From Solwaraspora sp. WMMA2065 (GTDB lineage Bacteria; Actinomycetota; Actinomycetes; Mycobacteriales; Micromonosporaceae), in NCBI RefSeq assembly GCF_030345075.1, contig NZ_CP128361.1, forward strand, positions 496,001 through 560,000: DNA of 64,000 nucleotides, in the 5' to 3' direction. The notes below the pieces were generated by a model that was not told the origin of the DNA, made no database searches, and was given only the letters and a program-made list of their open reading frames with translations. Positions within the stretch are counted from its first letter, which is position 1; every line of letters starts with the position of its first letter. Below are positions 18,106-32,004 of this stretch, piece by piece. A program made the translations under genes and the position numbers.

Positions 18106-18134
18106 TTGACACCTCCGAAACCTCCCGGCAATCT
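18106..18134 (+). promoter_or_regulatory. ceb operon promoter
   Basis: TTGACA (18106-18111), a 17-base spacer, then CAATCT (18129-18134). It is framed by two operators, so a repressor bound to both would block polymerase. The leader to the cebE start is about 175 bases. Confidence 0.72.
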
Positions 18135-18136
18135 CA

Positions 18137-18150
18137 TGGGAGCGCTCCCG
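18137..18150. promoter_or_regulatory. CebR-type operator 2, at the transcription start
   Basis: TGGGAGCGCTCCCG matches the CebR consensus at 13 of 14 positions and covers the predicted +1 region just after the -10 hexamer. Confidence 0.85.
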
Positions 18151-18317
18151 GCCGGGGTGAGTGAGATCCACGTCACTTGCTTGACCAACCGCGGAGCGCG
18201 GTCGTGCAGTGCCCGCTCCGCGGCGACGGACCCTTTTCGTCAATGCAGTTCCCGTTGTCACGGCGGACACCACACGGTCACCCCCCATCACAGAAAGCGA
18301 CCTTGAGAGGGGTCAGG

Positions 18318-19619
18318 ATGAGCGTCACGCTCCGGCGGTACGCCGCGGTCGCACTCGCCTCGGCCGTCATGTTGACGGCCACGGCCTGCGGCTCCGACGA
18401 CGCCGATTCAGATCCGGACGGCCCGATCACCCTGGTCGTCGACATCTTCGGCGACGCAGGCTTCGGATACGACGAGTTGATCGAGCAGTACGAGGCCGAC
18501 AACCCGAACGTCACTGTCCAGCAGCGAGGCGTAGGCCTCGGCCTCGGCGACTACAACACCCGACTCACCCAGCAGATCACCGCCGGCTCCGGTGCCGGGG
18601 ACGTGGTGGCGATCGAAGAGGGCACGATGTCGCAGTTCTTCGCCCAGGCCGACAAGTTCGTCGACCTCGGTGAGCACGGTGCCAACGAGCTCGAGGGCAA
18701 CTTCCTGCCGTGGAAGTGGGAAGCCGGCGTGCTGCCCGACGGCAAGGTGCTGGGGCTTGGCACCGACGTCGGCGGGATGGCCCTGTGTTACCGCTCGGAC
18801 CTGTTCGAAGCGGCGGGTCTGCCGACTGACCGGGAAGAGGTCGGCGCGCTCTGGTCGAGCTGGGACGACTTCATCTCGGTCGGTGAGCAGTTCAAGGAGG
18901 CCACGCCGGACAAGGCGTTCGTCGACTCGGCGACCAGCTTCTACAACCTGGTGCTGAGCCAGATCGCCGGCGAGGGCACCGGGTACACCTACTACGACAC
19001 TGAGAACCAGTTCGTCATGGAGAGCAACCCGGACGTGAAGGCCGCGTTCGACCTCACCACCGACATGATCGAGGCTGGGCTGTCGAACAACCTGCAGTCG
19101 TTCTCCAACGAGTGGAACGCCGGCTTCAAGAACGCCACCTTCGCCACCATCGCCTGCCCGGCCTGGATGACCGGTGTCATCGAGGGCCAGGCCGGCCCGG
19201 AGGCCGCCGGCAAGTGGGACATCGCCAAGGCGCCGGGTAACGGCGGCAACTGGGGCGGCTCGTTCCTGGCGGTGCCCACCTCCAGCAAGTACCAGGCCGC
19301 CGCCGCCGAGCTGGTCAAGTACCTGACCAGCCCGGAGGGCCACATCGCCGCCTTCGAGGCGGTCGGCAACCTGCCGTCCGCGCCGCAGGCGCTGGCCGAC
19401 CCGAAGGTCGCCGAGGCGGTCAACGAGTACTTCTCCGATGCCCCGACCGGCGAGATCTTCGCCGCCGGTGCCAGCGAGCTCAAGCCGGTCTACCTCGGCC
19501 CGAAGAACCAGGCGGTCCGTACTGCGGTGGAGAACGCGCTGCGGGCGGTCGAGCAGGGCCAGTCGCCGGACGAGGGGTGGCAGGACGCCATCACGAACGG
19601 CACGGCCGCCGGCCGATAA
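18318..19619 (+). CDS. cebE: Cellobiose/cello-oligosaccharide ABC transporter substrate-binding lipoprotein
   Basis: 433 residues from ATG 18318, with GAGAGGGG upstream. The signal peptide ends LTATACGS, a lipobox, so it is anchored to the outer face of the membrane. The family 1 solute-binding fold is visible (VTVQQRGVG..., GTDVGGMALCYRSDLF, GNWGGSFLAVP). It precedes two permease genes and a beta-glucosidase, with CebR-type operators upstream, so cellobiose is the likely ligand. No ATPase gene is in the operon, as in streptomycetes, where MsiK from another locus powers CebEFG. Confidence 0.85.
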   Translation: MSVTLRRYAAVALASAVMLTATACGSDDADSDPDGPITLVVDIFGDAGFGYDELIEQYEADNPNVTVQQRGVGLGLGDYNTRLTQQITAGSGAGDVVAIEEGTMSQFFAQADKFVDLGEHGANELEGNFLPWKWEAGVLPDGKVLGLGTDVGGMALCYRSDLFEAAGLPTDREEVGALWSSWDDFISVGEQFKEATPDKAFVDSATSFYNLVLSQIAGEGTGYTYYDTENQFVMESNPDVKAAFDLTTDMIEAGLSNNLQSFSNEWNAGFKNATFATIACPAWMTGVIEGQAGPEAAGKWDIAKAPGNGGNWGGSFLAVPTSSKYQAAAAELVKYLTSPEGHIAAFEAVGNLPSAPQALADPKVAEAVNEYFSDAPTGEIFAAGASELKPVYLGPKNQAVRTAVENALRAVEQGQSPDEGWQDAITNGTAAGR

Positions 19620-19639
19620 CGCGGTGTCACAACCCGGGT

Positions 19640-19678
19640 GAGAGATGGCGCTGGCAGGACCTGCCAGCGCCATCTCTC
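19640..19678 (+). terminator. Long hairpin between cebE and cebF
   Basis: A 19-bp perfect inverted repeat (19640-19658 with 19660-19678, arm GAGAGATGGCGCTGGCAGG) leaves a one-base centre, in practice a 5-nt loop. Such elements between binding-protein and permease genes usually cause partial termination or stabilise the upstream mRNA, so that more binding protein than permease is made. Confidence 0.8.
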
Positions 19679-19759
19679 CCGCCGCGTCGCGGTGCCAGCG
19701 GCGCGTTGACCTCCCTGGCCGACGTCGGCCGGCCGCCGTACAACTGAAGGACTTTCCCG

Positions 19760-20746
19760 ATGAGCCTGGAGCTAGACACCCCCGCGTCGGCGCAGCCGCG
19801 CGGCCACCGGGCGGGTCCGGCCGGCGGTGGGGCGGCCCGGCGCCGCTCGCTGACCCGACTGGACCTCAAATTTTCCCCCTACCTCTACATCCTGCCGTTC
19901 TTCGTGATCTTCGCGATCTTCGGCGTCTATCCGATCGTCTACACCGTCTGGATCGCGCTGACCGACCGGTCGCCGCTCAACGCTGAGACCAGCTTCGTCG
20001 GCCTGGACAACTTCGTCCGGCTGATCACCGACGACCCGCAGTTCTGGAACGCCGTCTACAACACGTTCGGCATGTTCCTGATGTCCACCGTCCCGCAGTT
20101 GCTGATCGCGCTGATGCTGGCCAACGCGCTGAACCGGCGGATCAAGGGACAGACATTCTTCCGGCTGGCCATCGCCATGCCGATCATCACCTCGACCGCA
20201 GTCGTCGCGTTGATCTTCTCCATGATCTACGCGCGGGACTTTGGTCTGGTCAACTGGCTGCTGTCGCTGTTCGGCGTCGAACCGATCGACTTCCGGGCGA
20301 GCAAGCTCGGGTCCTGGTTCGCCATCTCCACCATGGTCGACTGGCGGTGGATCGGCTACAACGCGCTGATCTACCTGGCCGCGATGCAGGCGATCTCGAA
20401 GGACATGTATGAGGCCGCCGCGCTCGACGGTGCGTCGCGGACCCGGCAGTTCTGGTCGATCACCGTGCCGCAGCTGCGACCCACCATCATCTTCACCCTG
20501 ATCATCTCGACGATCGGCGGACTGCAGTTGTTCACCGAGCCGCTGCTGTTCACCAGTGGACCCGGCGGCATCTCCGGCGGTTCCCAGGGTCAGTTCCAGA
20601 CGATCACCATGTATCTGCTCGACGTCATGAACCAGCGGTTCCAGTGGGGCTACGCGGGCGCCGTCTCGCTGCTGCTCTTCCTGCTCATCGCGTTCATGTC
20701 GCTGGTCAACTATCTGCTGGCCCGCCGGATCAGCTCGGACAAGTGA
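19760..20746 (+). CDS. cebF: Cellobiose ABC transporter permease
   Basis: 328 residues; GAAGG precedes ATG 19760. Six transmembrane helices are apparent. The inner-membrane-component loop reads EAAALDGASRTRQFWSITVPQL (EAA motif), which contacts the ATPase. An early segment YLYILPFFVIFAIFGVYPIVYT is typical of MalF-type permeases. It pairs with cebG, which starts six bases after its stop. Confidence 0.86.
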   Translation: MSLELDTPASAQPRGHRAGPAGGGAARRRSLTRLDLKFSPYLYILPFFVIFAIFGVYPIVYTVWIALTDRSPLNAETSFVGLDNFVRLITDDPQFWNAVYNTFGMFLMSTVPQLLIALMLANALNRRIKGQTFFRLAIAMPIITSTAVVALIFSMIYARDFGLVNWLLSLFGVEPIDFRASKLGSWFAISTMVDWRWIGYNALIYLAAMQAISKDMYEAAALDGASRTRQFWSITVPQLRPTIIFTLIISTIGGLQLFTEPLLFTSGPGGISGGSQGQFQTITMYLLDVMNQRFQWGYAGAVSLLLFLLIAFMSLVNYLLARRISSDK

Positions 20747-20752
20747 GGCGCG

Positions 20753-21648
20753 ATGACCACCGCAACCCTGCAACCCGTGGCCAGCAAGCCCAAGCGCGGC
20801 AAGGGCCCGTCGTCGACCTCGGAGCGGCTGTTCAAGGCGAGCCCGTTGACCTGGTTCGGCCTGATTCTGGGCGTGCTCCTGTCGTTCTTCCCGTTCTACT
20901 GGATGATCGTCATCGCGTCGCGGACCAACGACGCCGCCAACGCCTGGCCACCGCCGTTCCTGCCCGGCGGCAACCTCGGTGAGAACATCGGCCGGGTGCT
21001 CGCCAACCAGGACGCCAACATTCTCAAGGGGCTGATGAACTCGGTCCTGGTGTCCGGCACCATCACCGTGGCGACCGTCTTCTTCGGTTCACTCGCCGGC
21101 TTCGCCTTCGCCAAACTGCGCTTCCGGGGCAAGAACGCGCTGCTGCTCGTCGTGCTCGCCTCGATGATGATCCCGATCCAGCTCGGCGTGCTCCCGCTCT
21201 ACATCCTGATGTCCGAGCTCGGCTGGCTGAATCGCATGCCGTCGGTGATCGTGCCGTTCCTCATCGGTGGCTTCGGGATCTTCATGATGCGGCAGTACGC
21301 CGAACAGGCAGTGCCCAACGAGTTGATCGAGGCGGCCCGGGTGGACGGCTGCTCCACCTGGCGGATCTTCTGGCACGTGGTCGTGCCGGCGCTGCGCCCG
21401 GCCGCTGCGGTGCTTGGTCTGCTGACCTTCATGGAGCAGTGGAACCAGTTCTTCTGGCCGTTCGTAGTCCTCGCCGACCCGACCAACCCGACGGTGCAGA
21501 TATCCCTGCGCAGCCTGAACTCGGCGTACTTCGCCGACAATTCCCAGATCTTCGCGGGAACGCTGATCGCGACGCTCCCGCTGTTCGTTGTTTTCATCCT
21601 CTTCGGCCGCCAGATCATCGGCGGCATCATGGAAGGCGCCGTCAAGTC

Positions 21649-21652
<4 letters not shown>
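20753..21652 (+). CDS. cebG: Cellobiose ABC transporter permease
   Basis: 299 residues, MalG type. The EAA loop reads [28 protein letters not shown]. Six membrane helices are apparent, starting with [20 protein letters not shown]. The stop overlaps the bglC start (GTGA), tying uptake to intracellular hydrolysis. Confidence 0.86.
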
Positions 21653-23070
<1,418 letters not shown>

Positions 23071-23092
23071 GCGTGGTCAGCCAGCAATAACT

Positions 23093-23137
23093 GGCCGCGC
23101 GGCGCCGGTTCCCTGCCGGAACCGGCGCCGCGCGGCC
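23093..23137 (+). terminator. 20-bp hairpin between bglC and cebR
   Basis: Perfect 20-bp inverted repeat (23093-23112 with 23118-23137) around a 5-nt loop. It should stop or attenuate ceb transcription before the regulator gene, giving low cebR readthrough expression. Confidence 0.85.
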
Positions 23138-23157
23138 CAGGGTCGGAGGAACAGACG

Positions 23158-24204
23158 ATGACAACCCAGCGCACCCGGTCACTCGGGCGGCCCACCCTCG
23201 ACGCGGTCGCCGCGCGTGCCGGGGTCGGGCGGGGCACGGTGTCCCGTGTCGTCAACGGTTCGCCGCAGGTCAGCCCCGAGGCGCGAGCAGCAGTACAGCA
23301 GGCGATCGCCGAGTTGGGGTACGTACCGAACCGGGCAGCCCGGGCGCTGGTCACTCAACGGACCGACTCGGTCGCGTTGGTGGTCTCCGAATCCGAGGAG
23401 CGGGTCTTCGGTGAACCCTTCTTCGCCGGGATCGTCCGGGGTATCAGCTCCGGGCTGCTCGACACCCCGATGCAGCTCTGGCTGGCCATGGCCCAGTCAC
23501 CCGCCGAACGGGAGCGGGTCGAGCACCATCTGACCAATCAGCACGTCGACGGCGTACTGCTGCTGTCACTGCACGACGCGGATCCGCTGCCTACCCTGCT
23601 CGAACAGCGCGGTCTGCCCAGCGTTCTGGGCGGCCGGCCGGCTCGGATGCTGCATCCGGACGCGCGTCCGGCCTATTTCGTCGACGTCGACAACGCCGGT
23701 GGCGCCCGGCTGGCGGTCGAGTACCTGCTGGCCGGCGGCCGGCGGCGGGTCGCCACCATCGCCGGCCCGCAGGACATGGGGGTCGGCGTCGCCCGGTTGA
23801 CCGGCTACCACGAGGCGATCCGGCACAGCGGCCCGCCGGGTGGCGAATCCCTGGTCGCGTACGGCGACTTCAGCGAGGGCAGCGGCACTGCGGCGATGCG
23901 CCAGCTGCTGGAGCGCCATCCCGATCTGGACGCCGTGTTCGTCGCGTCCGACCTGATGGCCTGCGGCGCGCTGCGGGCGTTGCGTGAGGCCGGCCGGCGG
24001 GTGCCCGACGACGTGGCGGTTGTCGGATTCGAGGACGCCCCGATCGCCCGGCAGTCCGATCCGCCGTTGACCACCGTCTTTCAGCCGGTGGAGGAGATGG
24101 GCCGGCAGATGGCCCGACTGCTGCTGTCCCGGATCCGGCACGATGAGCTGCAGGTCCCGTACGTCCTGCTGGAGACCCACATGGTCGCCCGCGATTCGGC
24201 CTGA
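23158..24204 (+). CDS. cebR: LacI-family cellobiose repressor
   Basis: 348 residues; GGAGGA stands seven bases before ATG 23158. The N-terminal HTH and hinge read TLDAVAARAGVGRGTVSRVVNG...NRAARALVTQRT. The ligand-binding core ends GFEDAPIARQSDPPLTTVFQP, standard for LacI/GalR proteins. Its place after bglC and the TGGGAGCGCTCCCA-type operators at 18084, 18137 and 26691 support CebR identity. The inducer is presumably cellobiose or cellotriose. Confidence 0.88.
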   Translation: MTTQRTRSLGRPTLDAVAARAGVGRGTVSRVVNGSPQVSPEARAAVQQAIAELGYVPNRAARALVTQRTDSVALVVSESEERVFGEPFFAGIVRGISSGLLDTPMQLWLAMAQSPAERERVEHHLTNQHVDGVLLLSLHDADPLPTLLEQRGLPSVLGGRPARMLHPDARPAYFVDVDNAGGARLAVEYLLAGGRRRVATIAGPQDMGVGVARLTGYHEAIRHSGPPGGESLVAYGDFSEGSGTAAMRQLLERHPDLDAVFVASDLMACGALRALREAGRRVPDDVAVVGFEDAPIARQSDPPLTTVFQPVEEMGRQMARLLLSRIRHDELQVPYVLLETHMVARDSA

Positions 24205-24259
24205 CCGTGTGTCGGCCTGACCGTGTGTCGGCCTGACCGTGTGTCGGCCTGACCGTGCG
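24196..24259 (+). repeat. Four tandem copies of a 16-bp unit starting inside the cebR stop region
   Basis: TCGGCCTGACCGTGTG repeats at 24196, 24212, 24228 and 24244 (the last with one change). The first copy holds the cebR stop codon TGA (24202-24204). Confidence 0.9.
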
Positions 24260-24428
24260 TCGGTCGGCCGGTGAAGATCATCCAAACGGGTGATGGTGCA
24301 GCATGTCCAACCCTGTTCTCCAGGGGTTTACCTGCCGAGTCATGTCATCGCAACAGGGATGAAATGGTCATCGGGCAGGGTAGTTGTCGACCGGGGGAGG
24401 GGCCGGCCTGCGCTACGGGAGGACTGAC

Positions 24429-25283
24429 ATGTTGCTGAGGGTTCGCGTGACCCTGCCGGACCGGCCCGGCGCACTCGGCCAGGTGGCCCGCACACTCGGC
24501 GTCGCAGGCGCCGACATCGTCCAGGTGACCGTGCTGGAGCGGCTGGGTGGTCGGGCGGTGGACGACTTCACCGTGGTGTGGCCGGGTGCCGCCCGGGTCG
24601 ACCGGCTGCTCGCTGGACTGGCGGCGATTCCCGGCGTTCAGGTCGACGGCGTGTGGCGGGCGATCGGCACTCCGGTGACCGGAGGCCAGGACGCCGAACT
24701 GCTCGCCCAGGTCGCCGCCAATCCGGTCGACGGCCTGGCCACGCTGGTCGACGCGGTGCCGGGGCTGCTGGCGGCCGACTGGGCGGCGGCGGCCGTGGTG
24801 CCGGCCGACTGGGCGATCCGTAGTGCGTCGCGGCCGCCGGCCGGTGCCGCTACGGCGCAGTCCGCCGGCCTGGCCGGGCCCGCTCCGACGCCCGGTGCGG
24901 AGTCGCGGTTCGACGGTGGGCAGCTGCCCGACGACGACTTCATCACCGGCCTGACCGTGCCGATGGACGAGCCACCTACCGGCGGCGAACCGGCCGTCGC
25001 CTACGCGAGTTGGCGGGCGCCGGTGCCGCTGCGGCTGCCTGAGGTCACTCCGTTGCGGGCCCGGCCGATGGACGGTCCGGACGGGGTGCGGTACGCCTCG
25101 GTGCCGTTCGGTCGGGCCGGCCTGGTGCTGATCGTGTCCCGGGTCGATGGGGACGGTCTGCCGGCAGCCGCGTTTCACGTCACCGAGGTGGACCGGATAG
25201 CGCAGCTGGTCCGGGCGGCGACGGTGATCCTGGGCGACCGGTTGGATCTGGTGACCGCCGATCCGGTCGCCGCCAGGCGGTGA
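24429..25283 (+). CDS. ACT-domain amino-acid-binding protein
   Basis: 284 residues from ATG 24429, preceded by GGGAGG. The N-terminal ACT domain reads VRVTLPDRPGALGQVARTLGVAGADIVQVTVLERLGGRAVDDF. The rest is an Ala/Pro-rich linker and a C-terminal domain with no catalytic signature I recognise. It lies just upstream of an ACT-GNAT acetyltransferase in the same direction, so it may sense amino acids for the same regulatory circuit. That link is inference. Confidence 0.78.
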   Translation: MLLRVRVTLPDRPGALGQVARTLGVAGADIVQVTVLERLGGRAVDDFTVVWPGAARVDRLLAGLAAIPGVQVDGVWRAIGTPVTGGQDAELLAQVAANPVDGLATLVDAVPGLLAADWAAAAVVPADWAIRSASRPPAGAATAQSAGLAGPAPTPGAESRFDGGQLPDDDFITGLTVPMDEPPTGGEPAVAYASWRAPVPLRLPEVTPLRARPMDGPDGVRYASVPFGRAGLVLIVSRVDGDGLPAAAFHVTEVDRIAQLVRAATVILGDRLDLVTADPVAARR

Positions 25284-25418
25284 GACGCAGGTCGCAGACG
25301 GCACCGCGAGAAGTCACCGCCGGGCAACCTGAGGGAAACAGCGCGGCGGCAAGGTAGGAAACGGGCGCAGTGCGGCGCTGACCAAGCGGGCACCGAGCAC
25401 CTGGGGAGAGGAGCAGCC

Positions 25419-26486
25419 ATGGCGCTGTGGCGGATCAGAGCGACGGTCGACGACCGGCCGGGCTACCTGGCCGTGCTGACCGCCAGCCTGGCCTTGCGTG
25501 CGGTCAACATCCTCGCCGTGCAGGTGCACACCACCGAGGCCGGGGCGGTCGACGATTTTCTCGTCGACGCGCCCGACGCGATGACCGAAAAGGATCTCGT
25601 CGCCGCCGTGGAGCGTGGCCGGGGCCGGGACGCCTGGGCCGCCCGCGCCGAGGCCCGGGGCCTGGCCGACCAGCCCACCCGGGCGCTCGCCCTGGCCAAC
25701 CGGCTGGTCCGCGATCCGGAGGCGCTCGGTGACGTGCTGCGTACCCTGCTCGGTGCCGGCTCGGTGACCTGGCGGCCGGCGCCAGCTTCGCAGGCGGCTG
25801 CCCGGTCGACGGACACGATGCGGCTGCCGGATCCGGCGGGCGGCTGCTACGACGTCGTCCGGCGGGAGCCGAGCTTCACTCCGGCCGAGTTCGCCCGAGC
25901 TCAGGCCCTGGTCGAGCTGGCGGCGGCGGTCAACCGGCGGACCGGCGATCAGGTGACGCTGATGATGCCGGACGGTGCCGAGCTGCAGCTGCGGCCGGCG
26001 GTCTCCGACGATCTCAACGCGCTGCACGCGATGGTGGTCCGGTGCTCGCCGGAGAGCGGCACGCCCGGTCTGGTCGGCCGACCGCCCGAGGTCGTCGCCG
26101 CCCGGCTGCGGCGGATGCTGGAACAGCCCCGGGGGGTGCTGCTGGTCGCGGTCGACCCCAGCGCGGCGGCGGACCGGATCGTCGGCGCCGGGCAACTGAT
26201 CGTCGAGGGTGCCCTCGGCGAGGTCGGACTGCTGGTCGAGGATGGGTGGCGCCGGCGTGGAGTCGGCACGGCGCTGCTGCGCCGACTGGCCGGCCACGCC
26301 GGTCGGACCGGGCAGGCGGCGTTGGTGGCACACGTCGCCGCCGACGATCTCGGCATGCTGCGTACCCTGGCCCGGCTGCACCGGCCGGGTCCGGTCGAGC
26401 GCGACGGGGAAATGATGAGCGTCACGGTGCCGTTGGTCGATCGGCCGGTCGACATCTCGGCACCGACTCCCGCCACCACGACCTAG
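25419..26486 (+). CDS. ACT-GNAT amino-acid-regulated acetyltransferase
   Basis: 355 residues; GGGGAGAGGAG precedes ATG 25419. Residues 1-75 form an ACT domain (ATVDDRPGYLAVLTASLALRAVNILAVQVH). The C-terminal third is a GNAT fold with the acetyl-CoA loop VEDGWRRRGVGTALLRRL. This domain pair matches the amino-acid-regulated protein lysine acetyltransferases described from Micromonospora aurantiaca (MaKat/AAPatA class), in which amino-acid binding to ACT changes acetylation activity. Substrates and ligand here are unknown. Confidence 0.83.
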   Translation: MALWRIRATVDDRPGYLAVLTASLALRAVNILAVQVHTTEAGAVDDFLVDAPDAMTEKDLVAAVERGRGRDAWAARAEARGLADQPTRALALANRLVRDPEALGDVLRTLLGAGSVTWRPAPASQAAARSTDTMRLPDPAGGCYDVVRREPSFTPAEFARAQALVELAAAVNRRTGDQVTLMMPDGAELQLRPAVSDDLNALHAMVVRCSPESGTPGLVGRPPEVVAARLRRMLEQPRGVLLVAVDPSAAADRIVGAGQLIVEGALGEVGLLVEDGWRRRGVGTALLRRLAGHAGRTGQAALVAHVAADDLGMLRTLARLHRPGPVERDGEMMSVTVPLVDRPVDISAPTPATTT

Positions 26487-26554
26487 GCGGTTGCCCCGAC
26501 GTCCCGGTCCTGGTGCGGGTCCGGTGCGTTGGACGCGAGGTCCCGGGTGGCACG

Positions 26555-26594
26555 GCGGGGTCTCCTCCTGTAGGACGGCAGGAGGAGACCTCGC
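26555..26594 (+). terminator. Hairpin after the ACT-GNAT gene
   Basis: 16-bp inverted repeat with one mismatch (26555-26570 with 26579-26594, arm GCGGGGTCTCCTCCTG) and an 8-nt loop, about 70 bases past the ACT-GNAT stop. Confidence 0.72.
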
Positions 26595-26690
26595 CCCTAT
26601 TCCGGTGCCGGTTGATCGTGGTTACGGGCTTCCCAAAGCCGGGCCCAGGCGGTTGAATCATCGGTACGCGTGGCAATCGTTTCCTGTCGA

Positions 26691-26704
26691 TGGGAGCGCT
26701 CTCA
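26691..26704. promoter_or_regulatory. CebR-type operator upstream of the GH9 cellulase gene
   Basis: TGGGAGCGCTCTCA matches the CebR consensus at 13 of 14 positions. It lies 223 bases before the cellulase start and just after the promoter-like hexamers. Confidence 0.8.
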
Positions 26705-26812
26705 TCGCGTCGGTGTCAGCTGGACACCGTGACCCCTGTGAACCGTCAGCCGAGAACCATCAACCGCCATCTACCGGCCGGCCCCGCACCCCACCGGCGG
26801 CCCGGCCGCTGA

Positions 26813-29350
<2,538 letters not shown>

Positions 29351-29378
29351 TTTTGGCTGATTGACCTGCGGTGAGGTC

Positions 29379-29700
29379 GTGACGGCGGCCGCCGACCCGC
29401 GCGGCCTACTCCGTGGCGAGCTGGCACCACGGCGCGCCACCTTGAGCTGTCGTCGACCTGGCCTTCGTGGTCGCACTCGCCCTGCTGTCGGAGACCCTCG
29501 CCCGGCGGCTGAGTGTGCTGGGCGTTGTCGAGGCGGCGATCCTGCTGCTCGCCATCTGGTGGGTACGGGTGGTGACCACCCTGGTCACCGATCTCTACAA
29601 CCCGCAGAGTCGGTCCATCAGGATGGTCACGGTCGCGATCATGTTCGGCGTGCTGCTGATGACGGCGGCGCTACCAGCAGTGCGTGCCGCCGACCCCGGC
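29379..29700 (+). pseudogene. Remnant of an LtrA-family membrane protein gene
   Basis: A frame from GTG 29379 encodes a start like DPRGLLRGELAPRRATL. A net frameshift near 29442-29454 moves into another frame reading VDLAFVVALALLSETLARR and then LLAIWWVRVVTTLVTDLYN. Together these resemble the first about 100 of roughly 390 residues of low-temperature-requirement protein A. The rest of the gene is missing; the sequence runs into the 3' end of the convergent GH25 gene. It fills the 385-bp gap after the cellulase gene. Confidence 0.6.
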
Positions 29701-29735
29701 CGGTCGGGATGGTCCAGCCGGGGCGACGAGCCAGA

Positions 29736-30530
29736 TCAGCCGTTGTTGGCCAGCGCCACCAGCCGGGCGCGGGTGCCGTTCCAGTGGTTACGGTCGACCG
29801 CGCCGGAGACGCCGGGGACGCTGCCACTGGCCGTGTACTGCCAGAACGACCAGTACGGTGCCCCGGCCGGCAGGGTGCCAGGGCTGCTCGCCCACCGGGC
29901 CAGCCACAACGGGTGGTTGCTCCACGGCCCGGTCCAGTTGCCGGTGCAGCTGCTCCACCAGCTGGTGGTGGTGTAGATGACGGCGTACCGCCCGGTGCGG
30001 GACCGGTAGGTGTCGAGGAAGCTGCTGATCCAGCTACGCATCGCCGACTGGCTCAGCCCGTAACACATCGCGCCGTACGGGTTGTGCTCGATGTCCAGCG
30101 CGGCCGGCAGGGTCCGGCTGTCCGCCGACCAGGCGCCGCCGTTGCTGGCCAGGTAGTTGGCCTGGACCGAGCCGGAGGACCGGTCCGGCAGCGCGAAATG
30201 GTACGCCCCCCGGAGCACACCGGCGTTGTACGCGGCGACGTAGTTGGTGTTGAACCGGGGATCCTTGTAGCTGGTGCCCTCGGTGGCCTTGATGTAGGCG
30301 AACTCGACGCCGCTGTTGCGCACGCTGGTCCAGCTGATCGAGCCCTGCCAGTGTGAGACGTCGATGCCCGGGGTGGTGGCCGCCTGCGCCGGTGCTGCGG
30401 TGCCGGCGACCAGCGCTGCGGTGGTCAGGATCAGCGTCAGACCGGTGGCCATCATCCGGCGGGCGGTGCCGCGGCGGCCGGTGGCGTTGCCGGTACGGGT
30501 GGGCGGGTGCGCGTTGACGGTCGTTGCCAT
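29736..30530 (-). CDS. Secreted GH25 muramidase (lysozyme)
   Basis: 264 residues with an Arg-rich signal peptide ending APAQA at residue 50. GH25 hallmarks are GIDVSHWQG (Asp57), FAYIKATEG, GAYHFA, and the catalytic pair ALDIEHN (Asp146, Glu148). The C-terminal motif is WSFWQYTASGSVPGVSGAVDRNHWNG. It hydrolyses peptidoglycan outside the cell. No separate wall-binding module is present. Confidence 0.92.
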   Translation of the reverse strand: MATTVNAHPPTRTGNATGRRGTARRMMATGLTLILTTAALVAGTAAPAQAATTPGIDVSHWQGSISWTSVRNSGVEFAYIKATEGTSYKDPRFNTNYVAAYNAGVLRGAYHFALPDRSSGSVQANYLASNGGAWSADSRTLPAALDIEHNPYGAMCYGLSQSAMRSWISSFLDTYRSRTGRYAVIYTTTSWWSSCTGNWTGPWSNHPLWLARWASSPGTLPAGAPYWSFWQYTASGSVPGVSGAVDRNHWNGTRARLVALANNG

Positions 30531-30560
30531 CGTCGAACTCCTCGGCGCTCGGGCCGGCGG

Positions 30561-31748
<1,188 letters not shown>

Positions 31749-31842
31749 AGGACGTCCCCTTCGACAGGTCTGGCCCGCCCCACCCGCGCCGACGCCGGTT
31801 GGGCCGAGCTTCACCCCCTACTCTCTTGCTAGGAGTAGCCGT

Positions 31843-31870
31843 CTAGATACCCGTCATCATGGATATCTAG
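31843..31870. promoter_or_regulatory. 28-bp imperfect palindrome in the divergent promoter region
   Basis: Arms CTAGATA(C)CC and GG(A)TATCTAG pair at 9 of 10 positions around an 8-nt centre. It is AT-richer than its surroundings and sits between the subtilase gene (minus) and the STAND-ATPase gene (plus). Probably a regulator site; the regulator is unknown. Confidence 0.5.
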
Positions 31871-32004
31871 TTGACGTTATGGTGCCGCCCGGGTGCATGG
31901 CGCGGCGGGCGATGGCCGGCGGCTGCCGCGCTGCGGCGCGTCTTCGCCGCCTGCGGGTGCGCCTGCTGTTCACTGTGTAACGACGCATGGTGAGGAGGAC
32001 GGGC

